From positions 1,798,001 to 1,862,000 of the forward strand of contig NZ_LJJF01000001.1 of the NCBI RefSeq assembly GCF_001625365.1: DNA of 64,000 nt, given 5' to 3'. Source of the stretch: Streptomyces sp. MJM8645. Lineage in GTDB: Bacteria; Actinomycetota; Actinomycetes; Streptomycetales; Streptomycetaceae. Positions 16,215-23,749 of this stretch are shown here, in pieces. Under the pieces are notes generated by a model. It saw only the letters and a list, made by a program, of their open reading frames with translations. It was not told the origin of the DNA and made no database searches. Numbering within the stretch: position 1 is the stretch's first letter; every line of letters starts with the position of its first letter. A program made the position numbers and the translations under genes.

Positions 16215-16802
16215 ATGCCCCCCGCCGCACCCTGGCTGATCGCCGGACTGGGCAACCCCGGCCCGTGGTTCCGGCTGACCCGGCACAACGCCGGCTTCCT
16301 GACCGTGGAACGGCTGGCCGAACGGTACGGCGCGCGGTTCCGGCGGCGCGGGATCGGCGCCCTGGTGGCGGAGATCGAGGTCGACGGCCACCGGGTGGTG
16401 CTGGCCAAGCCGCAGTGGTTCATCAACCTGTCCGGCCGACCGGTGTCCGGCCTGCTGCGGCGTTACGGCGTCCCGGTCGAGCACCTGGTGGTCGTGCAGG
16501 ACGACCTGGACTTCGCGTTCGGCACCGGACGGCTCAAGCGCGGCGGCGGCCCCGGCGGCCACAACGGCGTGCGCTCGGTGGGCGAGGTGCTCGGCACCCC
16601 CGACTTCATACGGCTGCGCTTCGGCATCGGGCGCCCACCGAAGGGGCAGAGCGCCGGCGACTTCGTGCTGAAGAAGTTCTCGGACCACGAACAGGCCGCC
16701 CTGCCAGGGGTTTTGGACCGGTGCGCGGACGCGCTGGACACGCTGGTGCGGCGCGGCCTCAACCGGGCCCAGGACGCACTGAACGTCCGCTCGGAGGCTT
16801 AG
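16215..16802 (+). CDS. pth: Peptidyl-tRNA hydrolase
   Basis: A 195-residue Pth that releases tRNA from peptidyl-tRNAs dropped by the ribosome. The family signature is present: GLGNPGPWFRLTRHNAGF with the catalytic His, the FINLSGRPVSG stretch with its Asn, VVQDDLDFAFG with the catalytic-dyad Asp, and GGGPGGHNGVRSV. The ATG at 16215 has GGAG upstream (CTGGAGTTCCCG). Length is usual for the family. The Tyr-x-x-T of many Pth proteins is Phe-x-x-T here. It ends 16 bases from the convergent MFS gene. It is not next to the ribosomal L25 gene that often accompanies pth in actinobacteria, so this may be an additional paralogue. Confidence 0.92.
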   Translation: MPPAAPWLIAGLGNPGPWFRLTRHNAGFLTVERLAERYGARFRRRGIGALVAEIEVDGHRVVLAKPQWFINLSGRPVSGLLRRYGVPVEHLVVVQDDLDFAFGTGRLKRGGGPGGHNGVRSVGEVLGTPDFIRLRFGIGRPPKGQSAGDFVLKKFSDHEQAALPGVLDRCADALDTLVRRGLNRAQDALNVRSEA

Positions 16803-16818
16803 GGGAAGAGGTCCCGGC

Positions 16819-18354
16819 TCAGGCCTGGCGGACCGGCCGGGTCAGGGCCACGGCTGCCACCGCGACCGCCGCGAGCGCGAGCAGCACCGTCCGGCCGCCG
16901 GCCGCCGGGCCCGCCAGATGGACCCCGAGGACGGGCAGCGCGGTGCCGAGCGCCGTCCCGAGGCTGCGGGCCATGTTCACCATGCCGCCGCCGACCGCCG
17001 AGCACTGCGCCGGGATCGCCCGCATCACCAGCGCGTTGTTGGCGGGCAGCAGCAGGCCCAGCCCGTAGCCGGCGAGCAGCAGCGGCACCGCCACGGCCGC
17101 CCCCGAGACCGGCAGCAGCGCGAACAGCAGCAGCCCCGCGCCCGCGAGCACCGCGCCCGCGCGGCAGCGGGCGACGTCCGACCAGCCGCGCGGCAGCAGC
17201 GCGCCGCCGACGGTCGCGGCGAGCGCGAACGCGGCGGGCAGCAGGGTGACCACCAGGCCGGCCCGGGCCACCGGCACGCCCGCGCCGGTCAGCAGCACCG
17301 GGCCGAGCACGAGCGGGCAGAACAGCAGCAGGTAGCCGATCAGCGAAACCACCAGCCCGGACCGCACCCCGGGGGTGTTGACCAGGCCGGGCGCCAGGAT
17401 CGGCCGGGCGGCCCGCCGTTCCTGACGGACCAGCGCGAGCGCGAGGACGGCGGCGGCGAGCAGCAGTGCGGCGGCGGCCCAGCCGGGCAGCGGCAGTCCG
17501 GAGGCGGTGGACAGGGCGAGCAGCAGCGCGGTGGTGGAGCCGGTGAGCAGCAGCAGGCCGGCCAGGTCGAAGCGGCCGCCGGATGCGGTGGCGGGAGGGC
17601 TCGCCACGCCCGGCGCGAGCGGGCCGTCCTCGGCGCGGGGAGCGGGCAGGCGCGCGGCGGCTCCTGCGGGCGGGCCCCCCGTACCGGCGGCGAGCTGCTG
17701 CCCGGTACCGACGGCGGGCGGGGGCCCGGTGCGGGTGCGGGGCAGCAGGAACCAGCCGGCCAGGATGCCCAGCACCCCGATCGGCACGTTGATCCAGAAC
17801 ACCCACCGCCAGGAGGCGTGCTCCACCAGCAGCCCGCCGAGGCTGGGGCCCAGCGCCAGACCGAGCCCCTGTGCCGCCGCCTGGATGCCGAGCGCGCGCC
17901 GCATCGCGTGCTCCGGGACGCCGCGCGCCACCAGGGCGACGCTGTTGGCCTGCATCATCGCGCCGCCGACGGCCTGGACGGCCCGGCAGGCGACCAGCAC
18001 GCCGAGGCTGCCGGCGCATCCGGCGCCGAGTGAGGCCAGGGCGAAGACGGCGAAGCCGCCGAGGTACATGGTCTTGCGGCCGATGAGGTCGGAGAGCCAG
18101 CCGACCGGGGCGAGCAGGGCGACCAGTACCAGGAGGTAGGCGAGGGCGACCCATTCGACGGCCGCGAAGCCGGCGTCGAAGTGCCGGCCGAGGGCCGGGA
18201 AGACGAGGGCGGTAACGCTGGCGGTGAGCTGGCCGAGGAAGGCCCCGAGGCAGACGGTGCCGACGGCCAGCCAGTGGGCGTGACGCCAGCCGGCTATGCC
18301 GCGGGGCCGGGGCCGCTCGGTGAGCAGCCGCGCGGCAAGAGCGGTGGCGTTCAT
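16819..18354 (-). CDS. MFS drug-efflux transporter (DHA2/EmrB-QacA type)
   Basis: A 511-residue major facilitator with 13-14 predicted helices. Motif A is seen as GWLSDLIGRKTMYLGGF, and the motif C region appears as ALGPSLGGLLVEHASWRWVFWINVP, both typical of proton-driven multidrug exporters. A Pro/Ala-rich cytosolic loop (about 205-255) separates the two halves. It probably exports toxic small molecules. The gene is divergent from a MarR regulator, the usual arrangement for MarR-controlled pumps, and a 17-base inverted repeat lies 10-26 bases upstream of its ATG. No clear ribosome site precedes that ATG, so the transcript may be nearly leaderless. Confidence 0.9.
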   Translation of the reverse strand: MNATALAARLLTERPRPRGIAGWRHAHWLAVGTVCLGAFLGQLTASVTALVFPALGRHFDAGFAAVEWVALAYLLVLVALLAPVGWLSDLIGRKTMYLGGFAVFALASLGAGCAGSLGVLVACRAVQAVGGAMMQANSVALVARGVPEHAMRRALGIQAAAQGLGLALGPSLGGLLVEHASWRWVFWINVPIGVLGILAGWFLLPRTRTGPPPAVGTGQQLAAGTGGPPAGAAARLPAPRAEDGPLAPGVASPPATASGGRFDLAGLLLLTGSTTALLLALSTASGLPLPGWAAAALLLAAAVLALALVRQERRAARPILAPGLVNTPGVRSGLVVSLIGYLLLFCPLVLGPVLLTGAGVPVARAGLVVTLLPAAFALAATVGGALLPRGWSDVARCRAGAVLAGAGLLLFALLPVSGAAVAVPLLLAGYGLGLLLPANNALVMRAIPAQCSAVGGGMVNMARSLGTALGTALPVLGVHLAGPAAGGRTVLLALAAVAVAAVALTRPVRQA

Positions 18355-18363
18355 GCCACAAAT

Positions 18364-18380
18364 ATATCGGATGCAGATAT
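18364..18380. promoter_or_regulatory. Candidate MarR operator before the MFS gene
   Basis: An inverted repeat with arms ATATC and GATAT around a seven-base centre (GGATGCA) in an unusually AT-rich patch. It ends ten bases before the MFS start codon, where binding would block transcription or initiation. The divergent MarR gene 166 bases away is the likely binder; this is inferred from context and symmetry. Confidence 0.5.
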
Positions 18381-18420
18381 GTTCTTTCTACGAGTTGCTC
18401 GCCTTCCGACGGGATCCCGG

Positions 18421-18480
18421 GGAGTTCCACGGAGCTCCCAGGGGATCCGCAGAGTTCCACCGAGCTCCGCAGAGCTCCGG
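18421..18480. repeat. 30-bp direct repeat with GAGCTC cores
   Basis: GGAGTTCCACGGAGCTCC at 18421-18438 recurs as AGAGTTCCACCGAGCTCC at 18451-18468, a 30-base period, with a third partial copy (AGAGCTCCGG) from 18471. Each contains a palindromic GAGCTC. It lies between the divergent MFS and MarR genes and might be an extra regulatory array or a simple expansion. Confidence 0.5.
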
Positions 18481-18545
18481 GAGGCCCCCGCTCAACGGTG
18501 GACAACCCGCCGGACCGGCCCGTACCAGGCGATACGCTGTCCGCC

Positions 18546-19052
18546 ATGCCGTCGTCACCACACGTCCCCGACCCCGCCACCGAAACCCCCGAAACGGCGG
18601 TCGACCACGCCCGGCGGCTCACCGACACCGTCACCCGCCTGCGCCGCGCCCTGCGCAGCAGCATCCGCACCGACTACCCGTGGGAGTCCCTGCCCATGGC
18701 GCAGGTCGAACTCCTCCAGACCCTCGCCGCCGCACCCCTGCGGGTCGGCGAACTCGCCGCCCGGCAGCGGCTCGCCCCCAACACCGTCAGCGGACTGATC
18801 GGCAAGCTCCTCGACGCCGGATTCGTCGACCGCCAGGCCGACCCCGGCGACCGCCGCACCGCCCGCATCGCCCTCACCCCGGCCGGCCGGCGCCAGCTCG
18901 ACGACTGGCAGCGCGCCCACGAGCGCCGCATCGCCACCGCCCTCGACACCCTCGACCCCACCGACCGCGACGCCGTCGTCCACGCCCTGCCCGCCCTCGA
19001 ACAGCTCGCCCGCGCCCTCGCCGAGGCCGGCCAGGGCCCCGACCAGGCCTGA
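18546..19052 (+). CDS. MarR family regulator
   Basis: About 168 residues with a MarR winged-helix domain: LPMAQVELLQTLAAAPLRVG, ELAARQRLAPNTVSGLIGKL as the recognition region, and the wing DRQADPGDRRTARIALTPAG. Dimerisation helices lie at both ends. The ATG at 18546 is used because it starts the family-like region; an upstream in-frame ATG at 18498 would add a Pro-rich 16 residues. Divergent transcription from the MFS exporter gene suggests it represses the pump and itself and is released by a pump substrate. Confidence 0.88.
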   Translation: MPSSPHVPDPATETPETAVDHARRLTDTVTRLRRALRSSIRTDYPWESLPMAQVELLQTLAAAPLRVGELAARQRLAPNTVSGLIGKLLDAGFVDRQADPGDRRTARIALTPAGRRQLDDWQRAHERRIATALDTLDPTDRDAVVHALPALEQLARALAEAGQGPDQA

Positions 19053-19170
19053 ACCCCGGCCGGGCCTGGCCCCTGACCGGGCCCAACCCGGGGCCGAACC
19101 CCGGTCAGCGCCCCCGGACGCCTGCAAAACCGCTGGTCACCGACCCGTACCGACCGCTACCGTCCCCGGC

Positions 19171-19689
19171 ATGAGCACAGCACAGGTACTGATCGAACCC
19201 TGGACGGACGCCGACCTCGCACTGCTGCGCCGGGTCAACACCCCGGAGATGAAGAAGCACGTCGGCGGCCCGGAGACCGAGGAGCAACTCCTCGTCCGGC
19301 ACCGGCGCTACCTCGACTTCGTCCCGTCCGGCCTGGGCTGCATGTACCGGATCGTGCTGCTCCCCGAGGGCGAGGCCGTCGGAACCGTCGGCTACGGCAC
19401 CCGCACCTGGGAGGGCGAGACCGTCCACGAGATGGGGTGGAACGTCCTGCCCGGCCACCAGGGGCGGGGCATCGCCGTCGCCGCCACCCGCGCCGCCGTC
19501 GCGGCCGCCCGCCGCGAGGCCGCCCACCGCCACCTGCACGCCTTCCCCTCGGTGGACAACCCGGCCTCCAACGCGGTCTGCGCGAAGGCCGGGTTCAACC
19601 TCGTCGGCGAGACGGACTTCGAGTTCCCGCCCGGGCGGTTCATGCGCAGCCACAACTGGCGGGTGGACCTGCGGGCGGCGGCGGGCTGA
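19171..19689 (+). CDS. GNAT family N-acetyltransferase (RimJ/RimL-like)
   Basis: A 172-residue acetyl-CoA-dependent acetyltransferase. The acetyl-CoA pyrophosphate-binding motif A is VLPGHQGRGIAVAATRA, and motif B is seen in SVDNPASNAVCAKAGFNLVGE, the Acetyltransf_3 pattern in which Asn-Pro-Ala-Ser precedes Ala-x-x-Gly-Phe. The substrate is unknown; such enzymes modify protein N-termini, amino acids or small molecules. It stands alone, converging on the ogt gene. Confidence 0.88.
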   Translation: MSTAQVLIEPWTDADLALLRRVNTPEMKKHVGGPETEEQLLVRHRRYLDFVPSGLGCMYRIVLLPEGEAVGTVGYGTRTWEGETVHEMGWNVLPGHQGRGIAVAATRAAVAAARREAAHRHLHAFPSVDNPASNAVCAKAGFNLVGETDFEFPPGRFMRSHNWRVDLRAAAG

Positions 19690-19715
19690 GCCGCGCCGCC
19701 GCCCGGGCGGACGCG

Positions 19716-20225
19716 TCAGAACAGCGTGCCGCTCTCCAGCTCCAGCAGCCGGCGCTTGCAGTCCACGCCCGCCGCGAAGCCGGTCAGCGAACCGTTGGCG
19801 CCCATGACGCGGTGGCAGGGGCGGACGATGAGCAGCGGATTGGCGCCCACCGCGCCGCCGACCGCCCGCACCGCGCGCGGCGACTCCCCCGCCAGATCGG
19901 CGAGTTGGCCGTAGGTGACGGTCTCGCCGTACGGGATCTCGTCCAAGACGGCCCAGATCCGCCGGCGGAACTCGGTGCCCACCGGGGCGAGCGGGAGGTC
20001 GAAGGAGGTGCGCTCGCCCGCGAAGTAGGCTGTCAGCTGGGCGACCGGCTCGGCGAGCGCCTCCGGGTCGAGGACCCAGTCGTCGGCGGGCTCGGACAGC
20101 GCGTACTTCTGCCCGGGCGCGGTCACGGTGGCCAGCGCCGCCGCGCCGCCGCCCTCGGGCAGGACACCGGACAGCAGCAGCCGGCCGAACGGGCTCTCCA
20201 TGGTGGTGTAGACGGTGGTACTCAT
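19716..20225 (-). CDS. ogt: Methylated-DNA-protein-cysteine methyltransferase
   Basis: A 169-residue suicide repair protein that removes methyl groups from O6-methylguanine. The active-site motif IVRPCHRVMG places acceptor Cys137; the helix-turn-helix YGETVTYGQLADLAG and arginine-finger stretch SPRAVRAVGGAVGANP are typical. Its ATG overlaps the stop of the upstream Ada/AlkA fusion gene by four bases (ATGA), so the two repair proteins are co-translated and together cover the adaptive response to alkylation damage. Confidence 0.94.
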   Translation of the reverse strand: MSTTVYTTMESPFGRLLLSGVLPEGGGAAALATVTAPGQKYALSEPADDWVLDPEALAEPVAQLTAYFAGERTSFDLPLAPVGTEFRRRIWAVLDEIPYGETVTYGQLADLAGESPRAVRAVGGAVGANPLLIVRPCHRVMGANGSLTGFAAGVDCKRRLLELESGTLF

Positions 20226-21739
20226 GCCTCTGCCTTCTCCGTTCCAGTGCTGGCGCTCGCGGGCCCGGCCCACAGCCGGTGCACGGCGTAGGAGCGCCAC
20301 GGGGCCCACGCCTCGGCCGCGCGGGCGGCGCTCTTCGGGTCGCCGGGGACGCCGAGCCGGACGAGGCCGTGCTTGACGCCCACATCGCCCGGGAGGAAGA
20401 CGTCGGGGTCGGCGAGGGCCCGCATCCTCAGGTAGCCGACGGTCCAGGGGCCGATGCCGGGCAGGGCCAGCAGCCGGGCCGCAGACTCCTCCCGGTCCAC
20501 CCCGCCGTCGAGTCGCACCGCCCCCTCGGCCAGGGCCGCGCACAGGCCGGTGAGCGCGCGGCGGCGGGCGGCGGGCATCGCGAAGTCCTCCGGGTCGGCG
20601 GTGGCCAGCACCGCCGCCGTCGGGAACAGCAGCCGCAGGCCGCCGCTCGGCTCGGGCAGCGCGGCGCCGTACTTCTCGGTCAGCCGGCCGGCCAGCGTAC
20701 GGGCGGCGCCGACCGTGATCTGCTGGCCGAGCACCGCGCGGACGGCCAGCTCGTGCGGGTCCACGTGGCCGGGCGAGCGCAGGCCGGGGCGCTCCCGGAC
20801 CAGGGGGCCGAGCACGGGGTCGGCGCCGAGCTGCTCGTCGACCGCGTCCGGGTCGGCGTCCAGGTCGAACAGGCCGCGCAGGCGCTGGACGGCGGTCGGG
20901 AGGTCGCGCAGGTCCGCGAGCAGCAGGCGGCAGTCGAGCCAGCCGCGGGTGCGCAGTTCGCCCGGCGCCAGCCCGTCGACCTCGGCGATGCCGTGCCCGT
21001 ACGGGAGCGCCAGGGTGCGCCGGTAGGTGCGGACGCCGGAGCGCGGACCGGGGACGACCTCCTCCACGCCGGGGACGGCACGCAGAGCGAGGAAGTCGAT
21101 CAGGTGGTCGCTGTCTAGCGCGCCGCGGTAGGCCAGGCGCAGGGTGAGGCCGCCGGCCGGCGTCGCGACGCGGCGGCCGGCCACGACCTCGGCGCGCAGA
21201 CCGCTGGGGGTGCGGTCGTAGACCTCGCGGACGGTGTCGTTGAACTGCCGCACCGAGGCGAAGCCGGCGGCGAACGCGATGTCGGTGACCGGGAGTTCGG
21301 TCGTCTGCAGCAGCAGGCGGGCGGTCTGGGCGCGGCGGGCGCGGGCCAGCGCGATCGGGCCGGCGCCCAGCTCGGCGATGAGCTGGCGCTGGAGCTGGCG
21401 GGAGCTGTAGCCGAGGCGGCTGGCCAGGCCCGCGACGCCCTCGCGGTCCACCACGCCGTCGCCGATCAGGCGCATCGCGCGACCGACCAGGTCGGCGCGG
21501 TGGTTCCACTCCGGGGAGCCCGGCACGGAGTCGGGGCGGCAGCGGCGGCAGGCACGGAAGCCGGCCCCCTGGGCGGCCGCGGCGCTGGGATAGAAGACGC
21601 AGTTGACGCGCTTGGGGGTCACGGCGGGGCAGCTCGGTCGGCAGTAGATGCCGGTGGAGGTGACGGCCGTGAAGAAGACGCCGTCGAAGCGGGCGTCTCG
21701 GCTGTCCACGGCTCGGTACCGGATGTCGTCGTCGATCAC
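20222..21739 (-). CDS. Ada-AlkA fusion: methyl-phosphotriester sensor and DNA-3-methyladenine glycosylase
   Basis: A 505-residue multidomain protein. Residues 1-75 are an Ada methyl-acceptor zinc domain with Cys33, Cys37, Cys64 and Cys67, the exact spacing of the E. coli Ada ligands. Residues about 80-180 are an AraC-type DNA-binding domain (LGYSSRQLQRQL, AFAAGFASVRQFNDTVR). Residues about 185-300 match the AlkA N-terminal domain, and about 310-490 the HhH-GPD glycosylase with LPGIGPWTVGYLRMRA and the catalytic Asp in VFLPGDVGVK. One chain thus senses methyl damage, activates transcription and excises alkylated bases. The GTG start at 21739 begins the Ada homology; the frame is open further upstream without similarity. 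Confidence 0.92.
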   Translation of the reverse strand: MIDDDIRYRAVDSRDARFDGVFFTAVTSTGIYCRPSCPAVTPKRVNCVFYPSAAAAQGAGFRACRRCRPDSVPGSPEWNHRADLVGRAMRLIGDGVVDREGVAGLASRLGYSSRQLQRQLIAELGAGPIALARARRAQTARLLLQTTELPVTDIAFAAGFASVRQFNDTVREVYDRTPSGLRAEVVAGRRVATPAGGLTLRLAYRGALDSDHLIDFLALRAVPGVEEVVPGPRSGVRTYRRTLALPYGHGIAEVDGLAPGELRTRGWLDCRLLLADLRDLPTAVQRLRGLFDLDADPDAVDEQLGADPVLGPLVRERPGLRSPGHVDPHELAVRAVLGQQITVGAARTLAGRLTEKYGAALPEPSGGLRLLFPTAAVLATADPEDFAMPAARRRALTGLCAALAEGAVRLDGGVDREESAARLLALPGIGPWTVGYLRMRALADPDVFLPGDVGVKHGLVRLGVPGDPKSAARAAEAWAPWRSYAVHRLWAGPASASTGTEKAEA

Positions 21740-22280
21740 GCTGTCCAGTCTGCGGCACTGGGGCGGGGGGTGACTGGCGGGAATCGGACATGGCCGTTGG
21801 GGGCCCTCCCCCTCCCCCCTCCCCCACCCCACCCTCCGCCCACCTCCACCCACCCATCCCGAGCACCGGCCCGGAGGGCCCGCACCGGAGGCCCGCACTG
21901 GGGCCCATGCTGGGGGCCCAACCGGAGGACCACGCCGGAGGACCACGCAGGGAGCCCGCACCGAGGGGCTCACACCGGCGCCCACGCCGGAGGCCCCACA
22001 CCGAGAGACCCACACCCGGAGACCCGCGCTGGGACGCCCGCACCGGGGCCACCCCAGGGGAAGACCGCGCCGCAGCGCTCGGCGCACGCGCGCGTTGCTC
22101 GCGGTCTGGCCGCCGGCCAGGGCGGCTCGCCGCCCTCGGTGACCCGGGTTTCACCGTGGACAACGCCACCACAGTGGCCCTGAAGCACTTCCGGCTGCCG
22201 GCCCGCCCGGCCTCCGCCGAGCCGGGTGGCCCGGGCGGAGGCCGGCCACGGCCCCCTGATTTCCTGGTCGGCTTTCCTGG
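21740..22280. other. Non-coding region with degenerate GC-rich repeats
   Basis: About 540 bases with no supported gene. The first part (about 21800-21860) is a C-tract region (CCCTCCCCCTCCCCCC type). From about 21865 to 22060 there are many degenerate copies of 10-13-base units such as GCACCGGAGGCCC and CCACGCCGGAGG. Open frames over the region are short of conserved content. It could hold the ada-alkA promoter near 21740-21790 and the rsgA terminator region near 22200-22280, but no defined elements are visible. Confidence 0.45.
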
Positions 22281-23426
22281 TCAGCGCTTCACGGAGCCTC
22301 CCGCGGCGCGCATCGACTTGGAGAGCGACTTCCACTTCTTCGCCCGGGCCGAGGCCAGTCGAGCGTCCGAGCGGGAGGCGATCCACTCGTTCTCGCGCTG
22401 GAGCTTGAGGTAGCTGTCCATCCGGCGCTGTGGCAGGGTGCCGTCGGCGAGCGCCGCCTGCACCGCGCAGCCGGGCTCGGTGTGGTGGCCGCAGTCGTGG
22501 AAGCGGCACTCCTCGGCCAGTCCGGCGATGTCGGCGAAGGCCAGGTCCACGCCCTCGCCACCGTAGAGGCCGACCTCGCGCAGCCCGGGGGTGTCAATGA
22601 GCACACCCCCGCCGGGCAGCGGGATCAGTTCACGGGTGGTCGTGGTGTGGCGGCCCTTCTGGTCGACCGAGCGGGCCTCCTGGACGGCCATCGCCGTGAC
22701 ACCGGCGAGCGCGTTGGTGAGCGTGGACTTGCCGACGCCGGACTGGCCGATCACGGCCGTGGTGCCGGGCGCGCAGGCGCGCAGCACGTCCATGCCCTCG
22801 CCCGTCCCGGCGCTGACCACGAGCACGGTGACACCGGGCGCGACCGCCTCGACGTCGGCGCGGATGAACTCGGCGTCGTCCACCAGGTCGGCCTTGGTGA
22901 GGACGACCAGGGGGTCGGCGCCGGACTCCCAGGCCAGGGCGAGGAAGCGCTCTATCCGGCCGAGGTCCGGATCGGCGGCGAGTGAGGCGGCGATCAGGAC
23001 GGTGTCGACGTTGGCGGCGAGCACCTGGCCGTCGGAGCGCTTGCCGGCCACCTTGCGGATGATCGCGGTCGAGCGGGGCAGCAGTGCGGTGACGGCGGCC
23101 ATCGGCTGGGCGTGGAGGTCCACGGCGGCCCAGTCGCCGGTGCACGGGCAGTTGATCATGTCGGCGTCGCCGACCGGGCGGGTGTCGAGCCGGACGGTGC
23201 GCGGCTCGCCCGTCTCCGGATCGGCGAGCACGGCGTCGCACTGGCCGCGGTCGACCCGGACGATCCGGGCCGGGATCAGCCCGGCCTCGGCGAGCGGGGT
23301 GAAGAGTTCGGCGAGCTCGGGCGTCCAACCGTAGCCGGACAGCGGCAGCTCGTCAGAGGGGAAACCAGAGGGGGAGCCAGAGGCGGAGGTGGAGGGGAAC
23401 GACGAAGTGGAGGCAGCGTTGAACAA
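22281..23426 (-). CDS. rsgA: Ribosome small-subunit-dependent GTPase RsgA
   Basis: A 381-residue circularly permuted GTPase that helps mature the 30S subunit. Order: Ser-rich N-terminus, OB-fold region with RIVRVDRGQCDAVL (about 53-66), then the permuted G motifs: G4 TKAD (177-180), SAG (205-207), P-loop GQSGVGKST (227-235) and G3 DTPG (278-281), and finally the zinc site with Cys307, Cys312, His314/315 and Cys320. The start at 23426 would be TTG, preceded by GAAGGG at a workable distance; no better in-frame start is apparent. The gene stands alone. Its long leader contains an unusual inverted repeat (23504-23570). Confidence 0.9.
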   Translation of the reverse strand: MFNAASTSSFPSTSASGSPSGFPSDELPLSGYGWTPELAELFTPLAEAGLIPARIVRVDRGQCDAVLADPETGEPRTVRLDTRPVGDADMINCPCTGDWAAVDLHAQPMAAVTALLPRSTAIIRKVAGKRSDGQVLAANVDTVLIAASLAADPDLGRIERFLALAWESGADPLVVLTKADLVDDAEFIRADVEAVAPGVTVLVVSAGTGEGMDVLRACAPGTTAVIGQSGVGKSTLTNALAGVTAMAVQEARSVDQKGRHTTTTRELIPLPGGGVLIDTPGLREVGLYGGEGVDLAFADIAGLAEECRFHDCGHHTEPGCAVQAALADGTLPQRRMDSYLKLQRENEWIASRSDARLASARAKKWKSLSKSMRAAGGSVKR

Positions 23427-23488
23427 CGCAGTGGGCCCTTCGGGAGGAGATGATCCCGGCGGGCTGCGGCTGGCGCGGAAAAGGTCAG

Positions 23489-23569
23489 CCGGCGGCCGGG
23501 AAGAGGAGGTGAACGCGAGTACTGCCCAAGGCAGCTATCGGGGCGACAACGACCACGGGGTTCACCTCC
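23489..23569 (-). CDS. Putative 26-codon leader ORF upstream of rsgA
   Basis: On the minus strand a GTG codon inside AGGAGGTGAAC opens a short frame encoding VNPVVVVAPIAALGSTRV followed by HLLFPAAG and a stop. It is Val/Ala-rich and hydrophobic. The ribosome-site purines sit directly against the start, closer than ideal, so the peptide may not be made. Boundaries are approximate. It could be a regulatory uORF of rsgA or chance. Confidence 0.2.
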
Positions 23570-23570
23570 T
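23504..23570. promoter_or_regulatory. Large stem-loop with Shine-Dalgarno-like arms
   Basis: AGGAGGTGAAC at 23504-23514 and its exact complement GTTCACCTCCT at 23560-23570 frame a 45-base interior that includes a smaller hairpin (23522-23534). Because the arm reads AGGAGGTGAAC on both strands, a transcript in either direction would carry a ribosome-site-like sequence locked in a stem. In the rsgA direction it would form part of the 5' leader. Function is inferred only from structure. Confidence 0.5.
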
Positions 23571-23749
23571 GCTCTCTACTCCTCGGGCGGCCGTGAAGGC
23601 CCCCGATCTGGACGGGACAAACGCTAGCTGGTGGGGGTGGCGGGGCCAAGTGGTTTTTGACCTGCGGAAACGCGGTGAAGGGATCCACAAGGGACCAACA
23701 TTGGACCTACAAAAGTGCGGGCCCGCGCCCAGGAACCCGCCGGAGCCGA

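Larger units (their letters stand above)
23427..23749. other. Leader region of rsgA and end of the ctaG-like gene
   Basis: About 320 bases with no standard gene. It contains an 11-base perfect inverted repeat (described separately), an internal CTGCC-CAA-GGCAG hairpin at 23522-23534 and an AT-richer stretch at about 23640-23715. On the minus strand a 26-codon frame starts directly after an AGGAG motif at about 23568. Confidence 0.45.
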
